Source: an uncultured Algibacter sp.
Lineage (GTDB): Bacteria > Bacteroidota > Bacteroidia > Flavobacteriales > Flavobacteriaceae
Assembly: GCA_947499935.1 (NCBI GenBank)
Contig: CANMQH010000022.1
Location: 1-58,274 of the forward strand
Direction: 5' to 3'
Length of the DNA stretch: 58,274 nucleotides
Position 1 is the first letter of the stretch. Every line of letters begins with the position of its first letter. A program made the position numbers and the translations under genes. This document shows positions 36,601 through 44,144 of the stretch, piece by piece. The notes below the pieces were generated by a model. The model was not told the DNA's origin, made no database searches, and saw nothing but the letters and a program-made list of their open reading frames with translations.

Positions 36601-36633
36601 TAGAAGGGAGAGTACAGTAATTATTTTCTTCAA
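33616..36633 (-). CDS. Large GH92 exo-alpha-mannosidase with C-terminal chitobiase-like domain
   Basis: 1005 residues, lipobox VCSCKKK. The GH92 core (about 20-740) has YVDPMIGTSAHGHTFPGATT, STWDTYRALHPLLTIIE, YGHGDEPGHHMPYLYNY and NNEDLGQMSAWYIFS. A CHB_HEX-type Ig-like domain (about 765-830, ADIYYTIDGTEPTITSNKYK) and an F5/8 or PA14-like sandwich (to 1005) follow. The motif that reads EGNAWQY in the family is SGNIWAY here, so a strongly conserved Glu is Ser. This may alter mechanism or specificity. A consensus -7 box (TAGATTTG) and a LytTR-type element stand 39-96 bp upstream. Confidence 0.93.
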   Translation of the reverse strand: MKKIITVLSLLLIVCSCKKKELIDLTAYVDPMIGTSAHGHTFPGATTPFGMVQLSPSNDFKAWDWCSGYHYSDSIIKGFAHNHISGAGLSGLGDILLMPTMGKNTTKSGSDALVDESYRSRFSHKTEDARAGYYKIKLDDYNIDVELTATARAGFHRYTFNDVGLVAIVIDPTHAIMERAAETSIEIVSNTEIRGFKRVDMGSGKNRFAYFSAKFSKPFEKAVITDNDIEVEADSLTSAKAKSYVSFNVEKDEQIEVSLTLSPIDYNGVEKNYEAEAKEKSFNDVLKEATLAWNKVLNKIVLSDNSSDTKKRTFYTAMYHSFISPNIISDVDGRYIVEGKQYQSKGQQYSNYSTWDTYRALHPLLTIIEQKETSKMVNSLISRDTQSGVGQPVWELIGFDNACMIGYTTSSVIGDAILKDVAGINYEDGFNSMHKAAFNLTKHSGVYDVNGLTDYINYGYVTAETGSSVSKTTEYNYHDFVIARVAEKLGKTEEAEAFYKRSIGYRSLFNLKDGYLYPVFSDGHVRKLDFSTWDNLIPNYVSGNIWAYSAYTPQDMVGAIQLHGGKEKYATWLDKIFSDTSTIGGAQHVDISGFIGKYGHGDEPGHHMPYLYNYVGQPWKGQKLINEVVTTMYSDKPDGLINNEDLGQMSAWYIFSTLGFYPVSPADLSYQIGAPYYEEATINLENGNTFKVKAINLTEDNFYVQSVKLNGKEYNKTYINHDVIIQGGIMEFTMGNLPNTSWGSSDESTSIGIVSKEKPEVIRKATASPYDANSTFFFSDKHTAALKSNDKEADIYYTIDGTEPTITSNKYKNPFEVKENSILKAVAIKQGLNTSKVYQKPLFKSVFPSLKEGYPKITMNSWSEPNYGKADGSMLFDEVTGSNSYGDAKWTGLKDDFDVDLNLGQNETIEHISVGVLTDIGSWIFPAQSIQVYGGTSKQNLKLIGEKTILKTDKYPKEVNRHILSIKKGHYKYLKIKINPFGVAPEWHGAVGKKVWLFIDEIIIY

Positions 36634-36671
36634 TTATAGTTTTAGTTAAATTTCTAATCAATAAAGTTATT

Positions 36672-36729
36672 CAAATCTAAATTAGCATATTAAAGTTATC
36701 GACCAACAACAACTATAGAAAGACCAATA
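36672..36729 (-). promoter_or_regulatory. LytTR-type operator and -7 box upstream of the large GH92
   Basis: On the minus strand TTGGTCTTT and TTGGTCGAT are true direct repeats 21 bp apart (36697-36729), the clearest copy. A perfect -7 box TAGATTTG (36672-36679) lies 17 bp downstream of the element, 39 bp from the start codon. Confidence 0.7.
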
Positions 36730-36872
36730 ATAAATATTTTTTAGAGTCTGGGGAATTAATTACATGAAGTACTTATTTTTATTTTCACTAACGAACTACT
36801 ATTTACCCCTATGAATTCTACTATATTTTATCTTGAATAACGTTATATATACGTTTCATTAAACATTTTTTT

Positions 36873-36906
36873 GTGATATTATATATTTAGTGATATTATA
36901 TATTTA
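36873..36906. repeat. Tandem duplication of 17 bp
   Basis: GTGATATTATATATTTA occurs twice head to tail. It lies in the 390-bp gap between the large GH92 and the rhodanese gene, which otherwise holds the GH92 promoter and a -7 box TACGTTTG (36965-36972) facing the rhodanese gene. Confidence 0.6.
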
Positions 36907-37029
36907 AATGAGTGTACTACAATCAATCTATACTAAACAATGAAGGTAATACAAAAGAAATTCATACGTTTGATAATAATTGGGCACTGGCTAAATAAAG
37001 GCATTAAAAAACATTAAAAACTCATTAGT

Positions 37030-37398
37030 ATGAGATATATAGCAATTATATACACGTTATTATTATTGACTTCTTGTAAAGGACAAAATACAGCAATAAC
37101 TACAAAAATTGATATCGAAATATTGCGTAAAGAAGCTATTGGTAAGGATGTACAATTAGTGGATGTTCGCACGGCAAAAGAATATAACAACGGTCATATA
37201 GATGATGCTATTAATATAGACATTTCAAATAAAGATAACTTTAAACAAGAAGTAAGCAAACTAGATACAAGTAAACCCATCTTTATTTATTGCCATATAG
37301 GTGGACGTAGCCATAGAGCAAGTAAAATTTTAGAAACTATTGGATTTAAAGAAGTATATGATTTCTCTGGTGGATGGAAAACTTGGAATCAGCAATAA
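37030..37398 (+). CDS. Rhodanese-domain lipoprotein
   Basis: 122 residues. Lipoprotein signal (YTLLLLTSCKGQ), then one rhodanese domain (about 28-120): VQLVDVRTAKEYNNGHIDDAINID, and the active loop IYCHIGGRSHRA with the catalytic Cys. Rhodanese domains transfer or carry sulfane sulfur. Periplasmic single-domain versions are common in Bacteroidota and their partners are unknown. A -7 box TACGTTTG lies 58 bp upstream. The methyltransferase gene follows after 36 bp and is probably co-transcribed. Confidence 0.88.
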   Translation: MRYIAIIYTLLLLTSCKGQNTAITTKIDIEILRKEAIGKDVQLVDVRTAKEYNNGHIDDAINIDISNKDNFKQEVSKLDTSKPIFIYCHIGGRSHRASKILETIGFKEVYDFSGGWKTWNQQ

Positions 37399-37434
37399 AA
37401 ACACTAACGTATTACAGATAAAGTGTATGATTAA

Positions 37435-38016
37435 ATGAATTTAAACGAAACGTATTGGGATAATAGATATAAAAATGGAACTAATGGTTGGGATTTAGGC
37501 GAAATTTCAACACCATTAAAAACCTATTTTGACCAACTTGAAGACAAAAACATTAAAATACTTATCCCTGGTGGTGGTAACTCGTATGAGGCAGAGTATT
37601 TACACCATAAAGGTTTTAAATATATATATGTCGTTGATTTGTCTGAAACAGCATTGATGAATATAAAAAAAAGAGCCCCATCGTTTCCTTCTAAACATTT
37701 AATACATCAAGATTTTTTTAGCCTAACTATAAAATTTGATTTAATAATTGAACAAACTTTTTTCTGCGCAATTGCCCCATCCTTAAGAGGCCAATATGCA
37801 ATACAAGCCAATAAATTACTGAATGAAAATGGTAAAATTGTAGGTTTACTTTTTAATGTGCCTTTATATGAAAACCATCCACCATTTGGAGGCAGTAAAA
37901 CAGAATATTTAACGCTTTTTAAACCGCTTTTTAAAATTCAAATTATAGAAGATTGCTACAACTCGACACAAAGTAGAACTGGAAAAGAGCTATTTATTAA
38001 GTTAGTAAAAAAATAG
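37435..38016 (+). CDS. TPMT-family SAM-dependent methyltransferase
   Basis: 193 residues. YWDNRYKNGTNGWDLGEIST is the N-terminal thiopurine S-methyltransferase signature; ILIPGGGNSYEAEYLHHKGF is the SAM-binding motif I; EQTFFCAIAPSLRGQYA and PFGGSKTEY follow as in TPMT and tellurite or selenium-methylating TehB-like relatives. Substrate unknown. Co-directional with the rhodanese gene, which may hint at thiol or chalcogen chemistry. Confidence 0.88.
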   Translation: MNLNETYWDNRYKNGTNGWDLGEISTPLKTYFDQLEDKNIKILIPGGGNSYEAEYLHHKGFKYIYVVDLSETALMNIKKRAPSFPSKHLIHQDFFSLTIKFDLIIEQTFFCAIAPSLRGQYAIQANKLLNENGKIVGLLFNVPLYENHPPFGGSKTEYLTLFKPLFKIQIIEDCYNSTQSRTGKELFIKLVKK

Positions 38017-38132
38017 ATTTTGATTTAAGAAGCATTAGGCACATACTTTTTTAATAAGTAGTTCTACAAAAATTTGGCATTATCTCAGAAACTGTTATTT
38101 TAAAAGTCACTATCCTGAAAAGTGTATACATT

Positions 38133-38618
38133 TCAAAAAGCACAACCCACAGGTTGCGGGTCTAAACCTTCTAAATTAATTGCGAAATCTTTAGCCAATG
38201 TATCTTGAGTAAATCCACTAGAGACAGAGCCTTTAAATATTTTTGTTCCGTAACCCGATGTGTTCATATGCGCTCTTACTATAACAATTTGATTGGCAGT
38301 AATAGGTATTGTTCCTCCAGAACGTATAAATGGTTGTTCATTTACATGACTATGCCCTAAAATTCTTCTATAAATTAAAGCCCCATCTTCTGTAATGACC
38401 TCCCACCAATTTGCATATTGATTACATCCTGTATCTGGGCTAGATATCCCTATATTAAAGGTGTAATTTTCTGTATCTCCAGCTGAAGATACACTTACAA
38501 TACTCGCCTCAAGAGTGCCATTGGTTTCTACTTGCATTTCTTGATTTTTTTTATTGTCGTCACTCGAACAACTTGTAAGGAATAATAGTGTGCTAAACAG
38601 TAAGGATAAAAAATTCAT
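38133..38618 (-). CDS. Hypothetical lipoprotein
   Basis: 161 residues with lipobox FLTSCSSDDNKKN; the SDDN after Cys fits a surface lipoprotein. The mature part has two beta-rich segments (NYTFNIGISSPDTGCNQYANWWEVI, IVIVRAHMNTSGYGTKIFKGS) and a terminal Cys near PQPVGCAF. The two internal cysteines could form a disulfide. Family not recognised. Standing alone on the minus strand. Confidence 0.7.
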   Translation of the reverse strand: MNFLSLLFSTLLFLTSCSSDDNKKNQEMQVETNGTLEASIVSVSSAGDTENYTFNIGISSPDTGCNQYANWWEVITEDGALIYRRILGHSHVNEQPFIRSGGTIPITANQIVIVRAHMNTSGYGTKIFKGSVSSGFTQDTLAKDFAINLEGLDPQPVGCAF

Positions 38619-38673
38619 AGCTTATATTTTTTATAAAAATAATTATAATATTTATTAAAATTTGTAACAATGG

Positions 38674-39297
38674 TTACAACTTCTTCATTATCAAAGTTGT
38701 CATAGCTCTTAAATCTTGAACGTTAGTTGTTTTTATAGGTTCAATTAATTCAAACTCAAAAGTTAGTATTAGTAATTTTATACGTTCTCTAGTTAAATTA
38801 TAAGTACCATTTTGTTGGCTTACACCATCTTTAACAGAACCTATATTACCATCTAAGCCTATGTTGGAAGCCATTCGTATAAAAAGTATCCCATTATGTT
38901 TCAATACACGAACTAATTCTGTAAACATGGCTGTAAATTGTTTTTCGCTTTTTGCAAAATGTAATACTGCACAACAAATTACATGGTCAAAATAGTTTTC
39001 TTGGTAAGGTAAGGTATCTAAATCTCCCACTTTAAAATTATGAGCTGATTTTGGGTATGACTTTTTAGCGATATCTAAACGTTTTTCATCTATATCTACC
39101 CCAAAAATATCATAGCCATTTTTATAGAACCACTTTAAATTTCTTCCTTCTCCACATCCAGCATCTAGAATAGTTTCATTAGAGTTGAATCTGTTTTTTA
39201 AAATTTGATCAATTAAATAAATGTCTATATTACCAAGTATAACCTCTGTTTCTTTATAATTCATTTGTTTTTTTAAATTGCTTGTAACATATGTCAC
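38674..39297 (-). CDS. Class I SAM-dependent methyltransferase
   Basis: 207 residues for the longest frame; the internal ATG at 39264 (MNYKETEVILGNIDIYLID) is the more likely start because the first 11 residues are low-complexity. Methyltransf_11 motifs: ETILDAGCGEGRNLKWF (motif I), GVDIDEKRLDIA, GDLDTLPYQENYFDHVICCAVLHF and ELVRVLKHNGILFIRMAS. Substrate unknown. No obvious operon partner. Confidence 0.88.
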   Translation of the reverse strand: MTYVTSNLKKQMNYKETEVILGNIDIYLIDQILKNRFNSNETILDAGCGEGRNLKWFYKNGYDIFGVDIDEKRLDIAKKSYPKSAHNFKVGDLDTLPYQENYFDHVICCAVLHFAKSEKQFTAMFTELVRVLKHNGILFIRMASNIGLDGNIGSVKDGVSQQNGTYNLTRERIKLLILTFEFELIEPIKTTNVQDLRAMTTLIMKKL

Positions 39298-39339
39298 AGT
39301 ATATAAAGATATTCTAAAATATTTTTGTAGTCTAATAAT

Positions 39340-39590
39340 TTAAAAAACTCAATTATAAAAGCAAAAATTTCAATAGTATTATTACTTTGTGCTTCATCAC
39401 TAATTTACTGATTGTTCTAATGATAATGATACCACACCTAATTATTCTATCAAAACCTTTAATACAATATAAATCATGCAAAATAGAATTTACAAGTTTA
39501 ATAAACATCCTATTCTTCATCTTTTGGTTTGATAATCTTATAACAAAATTCCCAAACTCTAAAACCTTTACATTTGAGTCATTATAATCT
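39340..39590 (+). pseudogene. Possible decayed lipoprotein gene
   Basis: At 39357 an in-frame stretch reads KAKISIVLLLCASSLIY, then a frameshift, then CSNDNDTTPNYSIKTFNTI, the look of a lipoprotein signal and lipobox without a start codon (ATA where ATG would be). The 66-codon plus frame over 39387-39587 is another reading of the same bases. No intact gene remains. Confidence 0.3.
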
Positions 39591-39650
39591 TAAATCGACG
39601 AAATGCATTTTTAATCGTGAATTAATAATAAATGAGTTTTTCTTAACGAC

Positions 39651-39680
39651 AAATGATTTTTTACTCATAAAAAATCATTT
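39651..39680. promoter_or_regulatory. 12-bp perfect inverted repeat upstream of the beta-helix gene
   Basis: AAATGATTTTTT, six bases, AAAAAATCATTT, ending 108 bp before the start of the secreted beta-helix gene. It could be an operator or a leader hairpin. No box at fixed spacing was found. Confidence 0.4.
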
Positions 39681-39788
39681 AAGGTGTAATTAGAAGTAAA
39701 ATAATAACTTTATATTTAAGAACCATATTGTATTGATTCTTAAAAATTAATACAATTAAAACTTTCACTAAACTAAACTAAACTTTTT

Positions 39789-41966
39789 ATGAAATCAACT
39801 ACTTATTTTTTGATTTTTGCTTTGAGTCTTTTTTTTAACCAACTCAATGCAAAAAACTATTACGTTTCTACTACAGGAAAAGATTCCAATAACGGATCCC
39901 AAGCAAGCCCTTTTAAAACCATTCAAAAAGCAGCAGATGTTATGAGCGCTGGTGATGTCTGCATTATTTTTGGAGGTGTTTACAGGGAAACTGTAATTGT
40001 TAAAGACAACAATGTTACTTTTAGAAGATTTGACAACAAAAAAGTAACAGTATCTGGTACTGTAAAGCTTAACAATTGGACAAACTATAAAAATGGCATT
40101 TTTAAAGCGAATTACTCGGGTGCTGAAACACAATATACAATGCTTTTTGTAGATTTTAAACATCAACAAATGGCACGATGGCCTAACAATACTACAGGAA
40201 AAATGATGGATCCTTTGGGTGCTAACTCTGGATATAAAAATTGTAGAGTATTTGGAGGAACTAAAGGTCAAAAATCTAGAAAAGTAACTTTTGATAACAT
40301 GCCTAGTTTTCCAAATAACTTTTTTGTTGGTGGTATTTTTAGAGGTATCAATGGGAAAAAATGGATAAACCCTGCAGGTACAATTACTGCTTCACAAGGC
40401 AAAAATTTGACTGTAAACGCTATAACCAAAGGCTGGATTGACAACAGTGAAAAAATATTAAATAACCAAGGTAAAGGTCATGGGTTTATTTTTCACTTAA
40501 ATGCACTTGATATTGCTAACGAATGGTTTCAAAAAGGTAATTTGGTATATTATAAGCCACCTGCTGGAAAGAACCCAAATAACATGAATATTGAAGTAAA
40601 GAAAAGAAAATGGGGATTTGTAATTAATAACAGAAGCGGTGTCGTTATAGACGGAATAAGAATTCATGCTGCATCTATAGAAATAAAAAACAGTAGTAAC
40701 TGTAAAGTTTTAAACAGTTCTGTACAATATATGTGGCCATTTCTTACTAGAGGAGGTTACGGTGCTTCTTACCAAGCTTTAGGTGGTGTTTATGTAAAAG
40801 GTAACAATAATGAATTTAAAAATTGTTATGTAGCACACAGTTGGGGTAACGGATTTAGTATTGAATCTGGAAACAATAATAAGATAAAAAATTGTCGTAT
40901 TGAAGATATAGGATGGATTGCTCAATTTACTTCAAGTATCCAAAATAATGGATTTAATACGCTTGTACAAAAAAGTACTATAGGGTCTTCTGGTAGATTT
41001 CATATTCGTACAGATAATAAAATGAAAATAGTATATAACGACCTCTATGATTGTATGAAAATGGGACAAGATGCAGGTTCTATACAATGTACAAATGGAA
41101 GTAATTGGAGGGTTCCTATAAATCTTCAAGGTACAGAGATTGCATATAATAAAATTCACGATTGTACCACATTAACAAATGGTCAAAAACAATTTGTACT
41201 TGCTTTTTACTTAGAAGGCTGTTATAATTATACAGTACACCATAATTTAGTTTATAATTTTATAACCGATGTGGTACCAGATGGCACTTTTGCTTATTTA
41301 GGTCCTAGGTTATCTAAAATACAAAATTGCTACTACTATAACAACACGGTTTGGAATGTTGATTGGGGTGTAAGAATATGGAATAGAGATAGAGAAGGAC
41401 AACTAGAAAATGTTCGTTTTTGGAATAACATTATAGATAGAAAATCTAAAGACAATACCAATGGAGCCAATGGTATCTTATATAACTTAATTGATTTTAA
41501 AAACAACTATAGAGATGGCTCTGCAAATAATCAAAATTCTATTTTTGTTAATGTTAATAATGGAGACTTCCGATTAAAACAAAATTCGCCTGCAATTGAT
41601 GCTGGTAGAAATATACCTAACATAACCACTAACACAACTGGAGCTCGTCCAGATGCTGGAGCTATTGAATTTGGCACAACTTTTCCTAAAGCTGGATCAA
41701 ACATAAACCCAGATATCTATAATACGAGTAAGATTGCTGTTAATAGCTCTAAAGAATCTGTTATCAATGAAAACTTATCAGTATTTCCTATACCAGCTGA
41801 TGATGAACTATACATAAAAGGAGCATTTAACCAATGGGAAATTTTTAGCTTTACTGGACAGTCTGTTCTTAAAGGTAAGGTTAAAAATATTGATGTATCT
41901 AATTTACACAGTGGGATGTATTTTATATCTGTTGATGATATTTCAATTAAATTTATTAAAAATTAA
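39789..41966 (+). CDS. Secreted right-handed beta-helix protein with type IX secretion tail
   Basis: 725 residues. Signal peptide (cleavage near NQLNA-KNYY), then the DUF1565-type opening YYVSTTGKDSNNGSQASPFKTIQKAAD and a long parallel beta helix (about 35-640) with stacked Asn-rich turns (GNNNEFKNCYVAHSWGNGFS, SGNNNKIKNCRIEDIG). SPAIDAG and GARPDAGAIEFG close the helix. The last 75 residues (VFPIPADDELYIKG to FIKN) are a Por_Sec_tail type A sorting domain. Probably a surface polysaccharide lyase, glycosidase or epimerase-like protein; substrate unknown. The leader contains a CTAAACTAAACTAAAC run. Confidence 0.85.
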   Translation: MKSTTYFLIFALSLFFNQLNAKNYYVSTTGKDSNNGSQASPFKTIQKAADVMSAGDVCIIFGGVYRETVIVKDNNVTFRRFDNKKVTVSGTVKLNNWTNYKNGIFKANYSGAETQYTMLFVDFKHQQMARWPNNTTGKMMDPLGANSGYKNCRVFGGTKGQKSRKVTFDNMPSFPNNFFVGGIFRGINGKKWINPAGTITASQGKNLTVNAITKGWIDNSEKILNNQGKGHGFIFHLNALDIANEWFQKGNLVYYKPPAGKNPNNMNIEVKKRKWGFVINNRSGVVIDGIRIHAASIEIKNSSNCKVLNSSVQYMWPFLTRGGYGASYQALGGVYVKGNNNEFKNCYVAHSWGNGFSIESGNNNKIKNCRIEDIGWIAQFTSSIQNNGFNTLVQKSTIGSSGRFHIRTDNKMKIVYNDLYDCMKMGQDAGSIQCTNGSNWRVPINLQGTEIAYNKIHDCTTLTNGQKQFVLAFYLEGCYNYTVHHNLVYNFITDVVPDGTFAYLGPRLSKIQNCYYYNNTVWNVDWGVRIWNRDREGQLENVRFWNNIIDRKSKDNTNGANGILYNLIDFKNNYRDGSANNQNSIFVNVNNGDFRLKQNSPAIDAGRNIPNITTNTTGARPDAGAIEFGTTFPKAGSNINPDIYNTSKIAVNSSKESVINENLSVFPIPADDELYIKGAFNQWEIFSFTGQSVLKGKVKNIDVSNLHSGMYFISVDDISIKFIKN

Positions 41967-41993
41967 TTCTTTGTAATACAAATTAAATAAAGT

Positions 41994-42038
41994 AGCCTGC
42001 GTATACATAGTAAAAAACTATAATACGCAGGCTTTTTT
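41994..42038 (+). terminator. Intrinsic terminator of the beta-helix gene
   Basis: Perfect 11-bp stem AGCCTGCGTAT / ATACGCAGGCT with an 18-nt loop followed by six T. Confidence 0.85.
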
Positions 42039-42054
42039 ACTCTAAATTTAACCT

Positions 42055-42080
42055 ATTCTTATAAATCCATTTATAAGAAT
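42055..42080. terminator. Second hairpin between convergent genes
   Basis: Perfect 11-bp stem ATTCTTATAAA / TTTATAAGAAT with loop TCCA, followed by AAATTATTTTTTT. It may serve the minus-strand HAD gene or back up the plus-strand terminator. Confidence 0.5.
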
Positions 42081-42091
42081 AAATTATTTTT

Positions 42092-42763
42092 TTATTGCTC
42101 CAATAGAAACAAATACGCTTCCTGTAGTGTTCTAAAATTTAATATACTACCAGCTTCTGTTAAAACGTCTTCTGTATGTACTGTAAGAATGCCTATGGGA
42201 ATCATTTTAGCCTTTTTTGCAGCTTTTATGCCTAATGGGCTATCTTCAAATACCCAAACCTTATCAAAATCCTTATCCGCTATTTTTAATTTTTTGGCTA
42301 AATTTAAATAAGGTTCTGGATGTGGTTTAGGGTTTATATAGTCTTCAAAACCTAAATAGGTTTCAAATTCTAATGCTAAGTTTTCTATTGTGTTAGATAA
42401 AAATTGCCTAGTGGCATTACTAGCTATGCCGTAAGGTATATTCGATTTAACTAAAAGACTCTGTATTTCTCTAACACCAGGTAAAAGTTTTGCATATGGT
42501 ATTGTAAGCGGTATTAATTCATCTTTTAAATCAAATAATGCTTTTGTGTGCTGCTTGGCATTTTGTTGTTCACAAAAATACTCCGCAATTAACATTGGAG
42601 ACTTCCCCAATAGCTCTTGATGCGGAAAAGATTCAAGCTTACTATTAAACAACTTTTCATGAGCCAGCATCCAAGCTGTGTTGTGCGCTTTTTTACTATT
42701 AACAATAACGCCATCAAAATCAAATAATACGGCTTTTGGAAACATGGGACTAAACGGGTTCAT
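42092..42763 (-). CDS. HAD-superfamily phosphatase, beta-phosphoglucomutase-like
   Basis: 223 residues. HAD motif I FDFDGVIVNSKKAH, motif II GIASNATRQ, Lys in NPKPHPEPYLNLAKKL and motif IV VFEDSPLGIKAAKKAKM, with the helical cap typical of PGMB-type sugar phosphatases. The first ATG (42763) overlaps the upstream oxidase gene by 14 nt; the ATG at 42745 (MFPKAVLFDFDG) would avoid the overlap. Substrate likely a sugar phosphate. Co-transcribed with the flavoprotein oxidase. Confidence 0.88.
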   Translation of the reverse strand: MNPFSPMFPKAVLFDFDGVIVNSKKAHNTAWMLAHEKLFNSKLESFPHQELLGKSPMLIAEYFCEQQNAKQHTKALFDLKDELIPLTIPYAKLLPGVREIQSLLVKSNIPYGIASNATRQFLSNTIENLALEFETYLGFEDYINPKPHPEPYLNLAKKLKIADKDFDKVWVFEDSPLGIKAAKKAKMIPIGILTVHTEDVLTEAGSILNFRTLQEAYLFLLEQ

Positions 42764-44144
42764 TAAATAATCTATGTAAATTAAGGTTTAAAAATTTATT
42801 GGTAGGGTCCATTTCTTTTCTCAATGCTTTAAATTCATTCCACTTAGGGTATAATGTATTCATTTCGTAATCTCTAGCTTGGAAACGTTTACCCCAATGC
42901 GGACGCCCTCCATGTTTTAGAAAAATTTTCTCAATAGATTTAAAAGCTTCATAACTGTCTGCTGATGCAGCATTTCTGGTTACACATCCCATGGTTACAG
43001 TATCTTGATTATAAGCATAGCTTAACCACGATACATCTTTAGAAACAAAACGTACATCCATAGGTATGTGTACAAACGATTTATTACTCAAATCTTGAAG
43101 CTCTGATTTTAGTTCCTCAAAAACTTCTGGAAACTTATCTAATCCTATAGTCCATTCTGCAAGTTCTAGCGTAGAACCTCTAGATTTGGTTACTGTAGCC
43201 TGATATAACGATCCTTTATGCTCTTTTTTACTACTAAAAAACAATCGATATAAAATCTTGTTTGCCATAGCCGTAAGCATGGGCAATTTATCTGTTAATC
43301 TATATAAAAATTTAGAGACTTTCCTTCTATGTTTAAGATACGAAGGCCCAGTTTTTACATCGATTTCCTTATCTGCTGGTATTTTATCACCACTAATTAC
43401 ATAGCCATATCCTGTGTGTGGAAGCCAGAGTATTCGTAAAAAATCTAATGTTTTTACCTTTTTTGATAAATCCTTCACCCAAACGCTATCTTTTTGAGGC
43501 GCTTCTTTTATATGTAATGTATACAACGGCTCGCATTTAAAGGTAATTGTAGAAAATACGCCCAGCACTCCTAATGAAACTCTACAGGCATCCATAAGCT
43601 GCTCGTCTTCCTTTATTGTTTTTATACTTCCATTTGCTAATATCATCCTACACTCTGTAATGTAATCTGCCAAAATTTTGCCACTTGTACCATGTGTTCC
43701 TGTAGCAAGCGCTCCACCTACAGTAACGGTATTAATATCTGGCAAACACGGAATGCACCATTGCTTAGCTTCTATATCAACCAATAAATCTTTTAATTTT
43801 ATTCCAGACTGCACGGTAATTTCAAGACGCTCATTATTATATGAGATAATCTTATTATAATTACTTATATCTACCAAAGTATTTACACCCGCAGTAATAT
43901 CTGCCGAAGATTGCTTACTTCCATAAATTCGGATATCGTCTGAATTTGCTATGATTTCCTGTAGCTCATGCTCACTTTCAATTTTATATAAATGCTTATA
44001 ACTATGCTTAATGTTTTCATTCCAACTTACCCAAATCTTATTTTTTTTATCTAACGCATCTGGGGCTGTATTTTTTTGTTTTTTTTGTGGATTTTGACTT
44101 GAAATTTTCTTCTTTTTTTCAGTATTAGGGTGCAACATTTCCAT
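42750..44144 (-). CDS. FAD-binding sugar-1,4-lactone oxidase-like protein
   Basis: 464 residues. FAD_binding_4 domain (about 55-220): RIYGSKQSSADITAG, TVTVGGALATGTHGTSGKI; ALO C-terminal domain (about 230-460) with RPHWGKRFQARDYEMNTLYPKW and EMDPTNKFLN. Family members oxidise L-gulono-, L-galactono- or D-arabinono-1,4-lactones or alditols. The His that binds FAD covalently in many relatives (GHS) is Gln here (KQSS), so FAD should be non-covalent. The first 35 residues are very Lys/Gln-rich and may be disordered; no signal peptide. Forms an operon with the HAD gene. Confidence 0.85.
   Translation of the reverse strand: MEMLHPNTEKKKKISSQNPQKKQKNTAPDALDKKNKIWVSWNENIKHSYKHLYKIESEHELQEIIANSDDIRIYGSKQSSADITAGVNTLVDISNYNKIISYNNERLEITVQSGIKLKDLLVDIEAKQWCIPCLPDINTVTVGGALATGTHGTSGKILADYITECRMILANGSIKTIKEDEQLMDACRVSLGVLGVFSTITFKCEPLYTLHIKEAPQKDSVWVKDLSKKVKTLDFLRILWLPHTGYGYVISGDKIPADKEIDVKTGPSYLKHRRKVSKFLYRLTDKLPMLTAMANKILYRLFFSSKKEHKGSLYQATVTKSRGSTLELAEWTIGLDKFPEVFEELKSELQDLSNKSFVHIPMDVRFVSKDVSWLSYAYNQDTVTMGCVTRNAASADSYEAFKSIEKIFLKHGGRPHWGKRFQARDYEMNTLYPKWNEFKALRKEMDPTNKFLNLNLHRLFNEPV

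Noticed and set aside
39387-39587. Intact 66-residue membrane peptide
   Set aside because: Another frame shows a lipoprotein signal and lipobox split by a frameshift, so decay is the better explanation.
39795-40271. Minus-strand 158-codon frame
   Set aside because: Antisense to the beta-helix gene with Cys/Ser-rich shadow composition.
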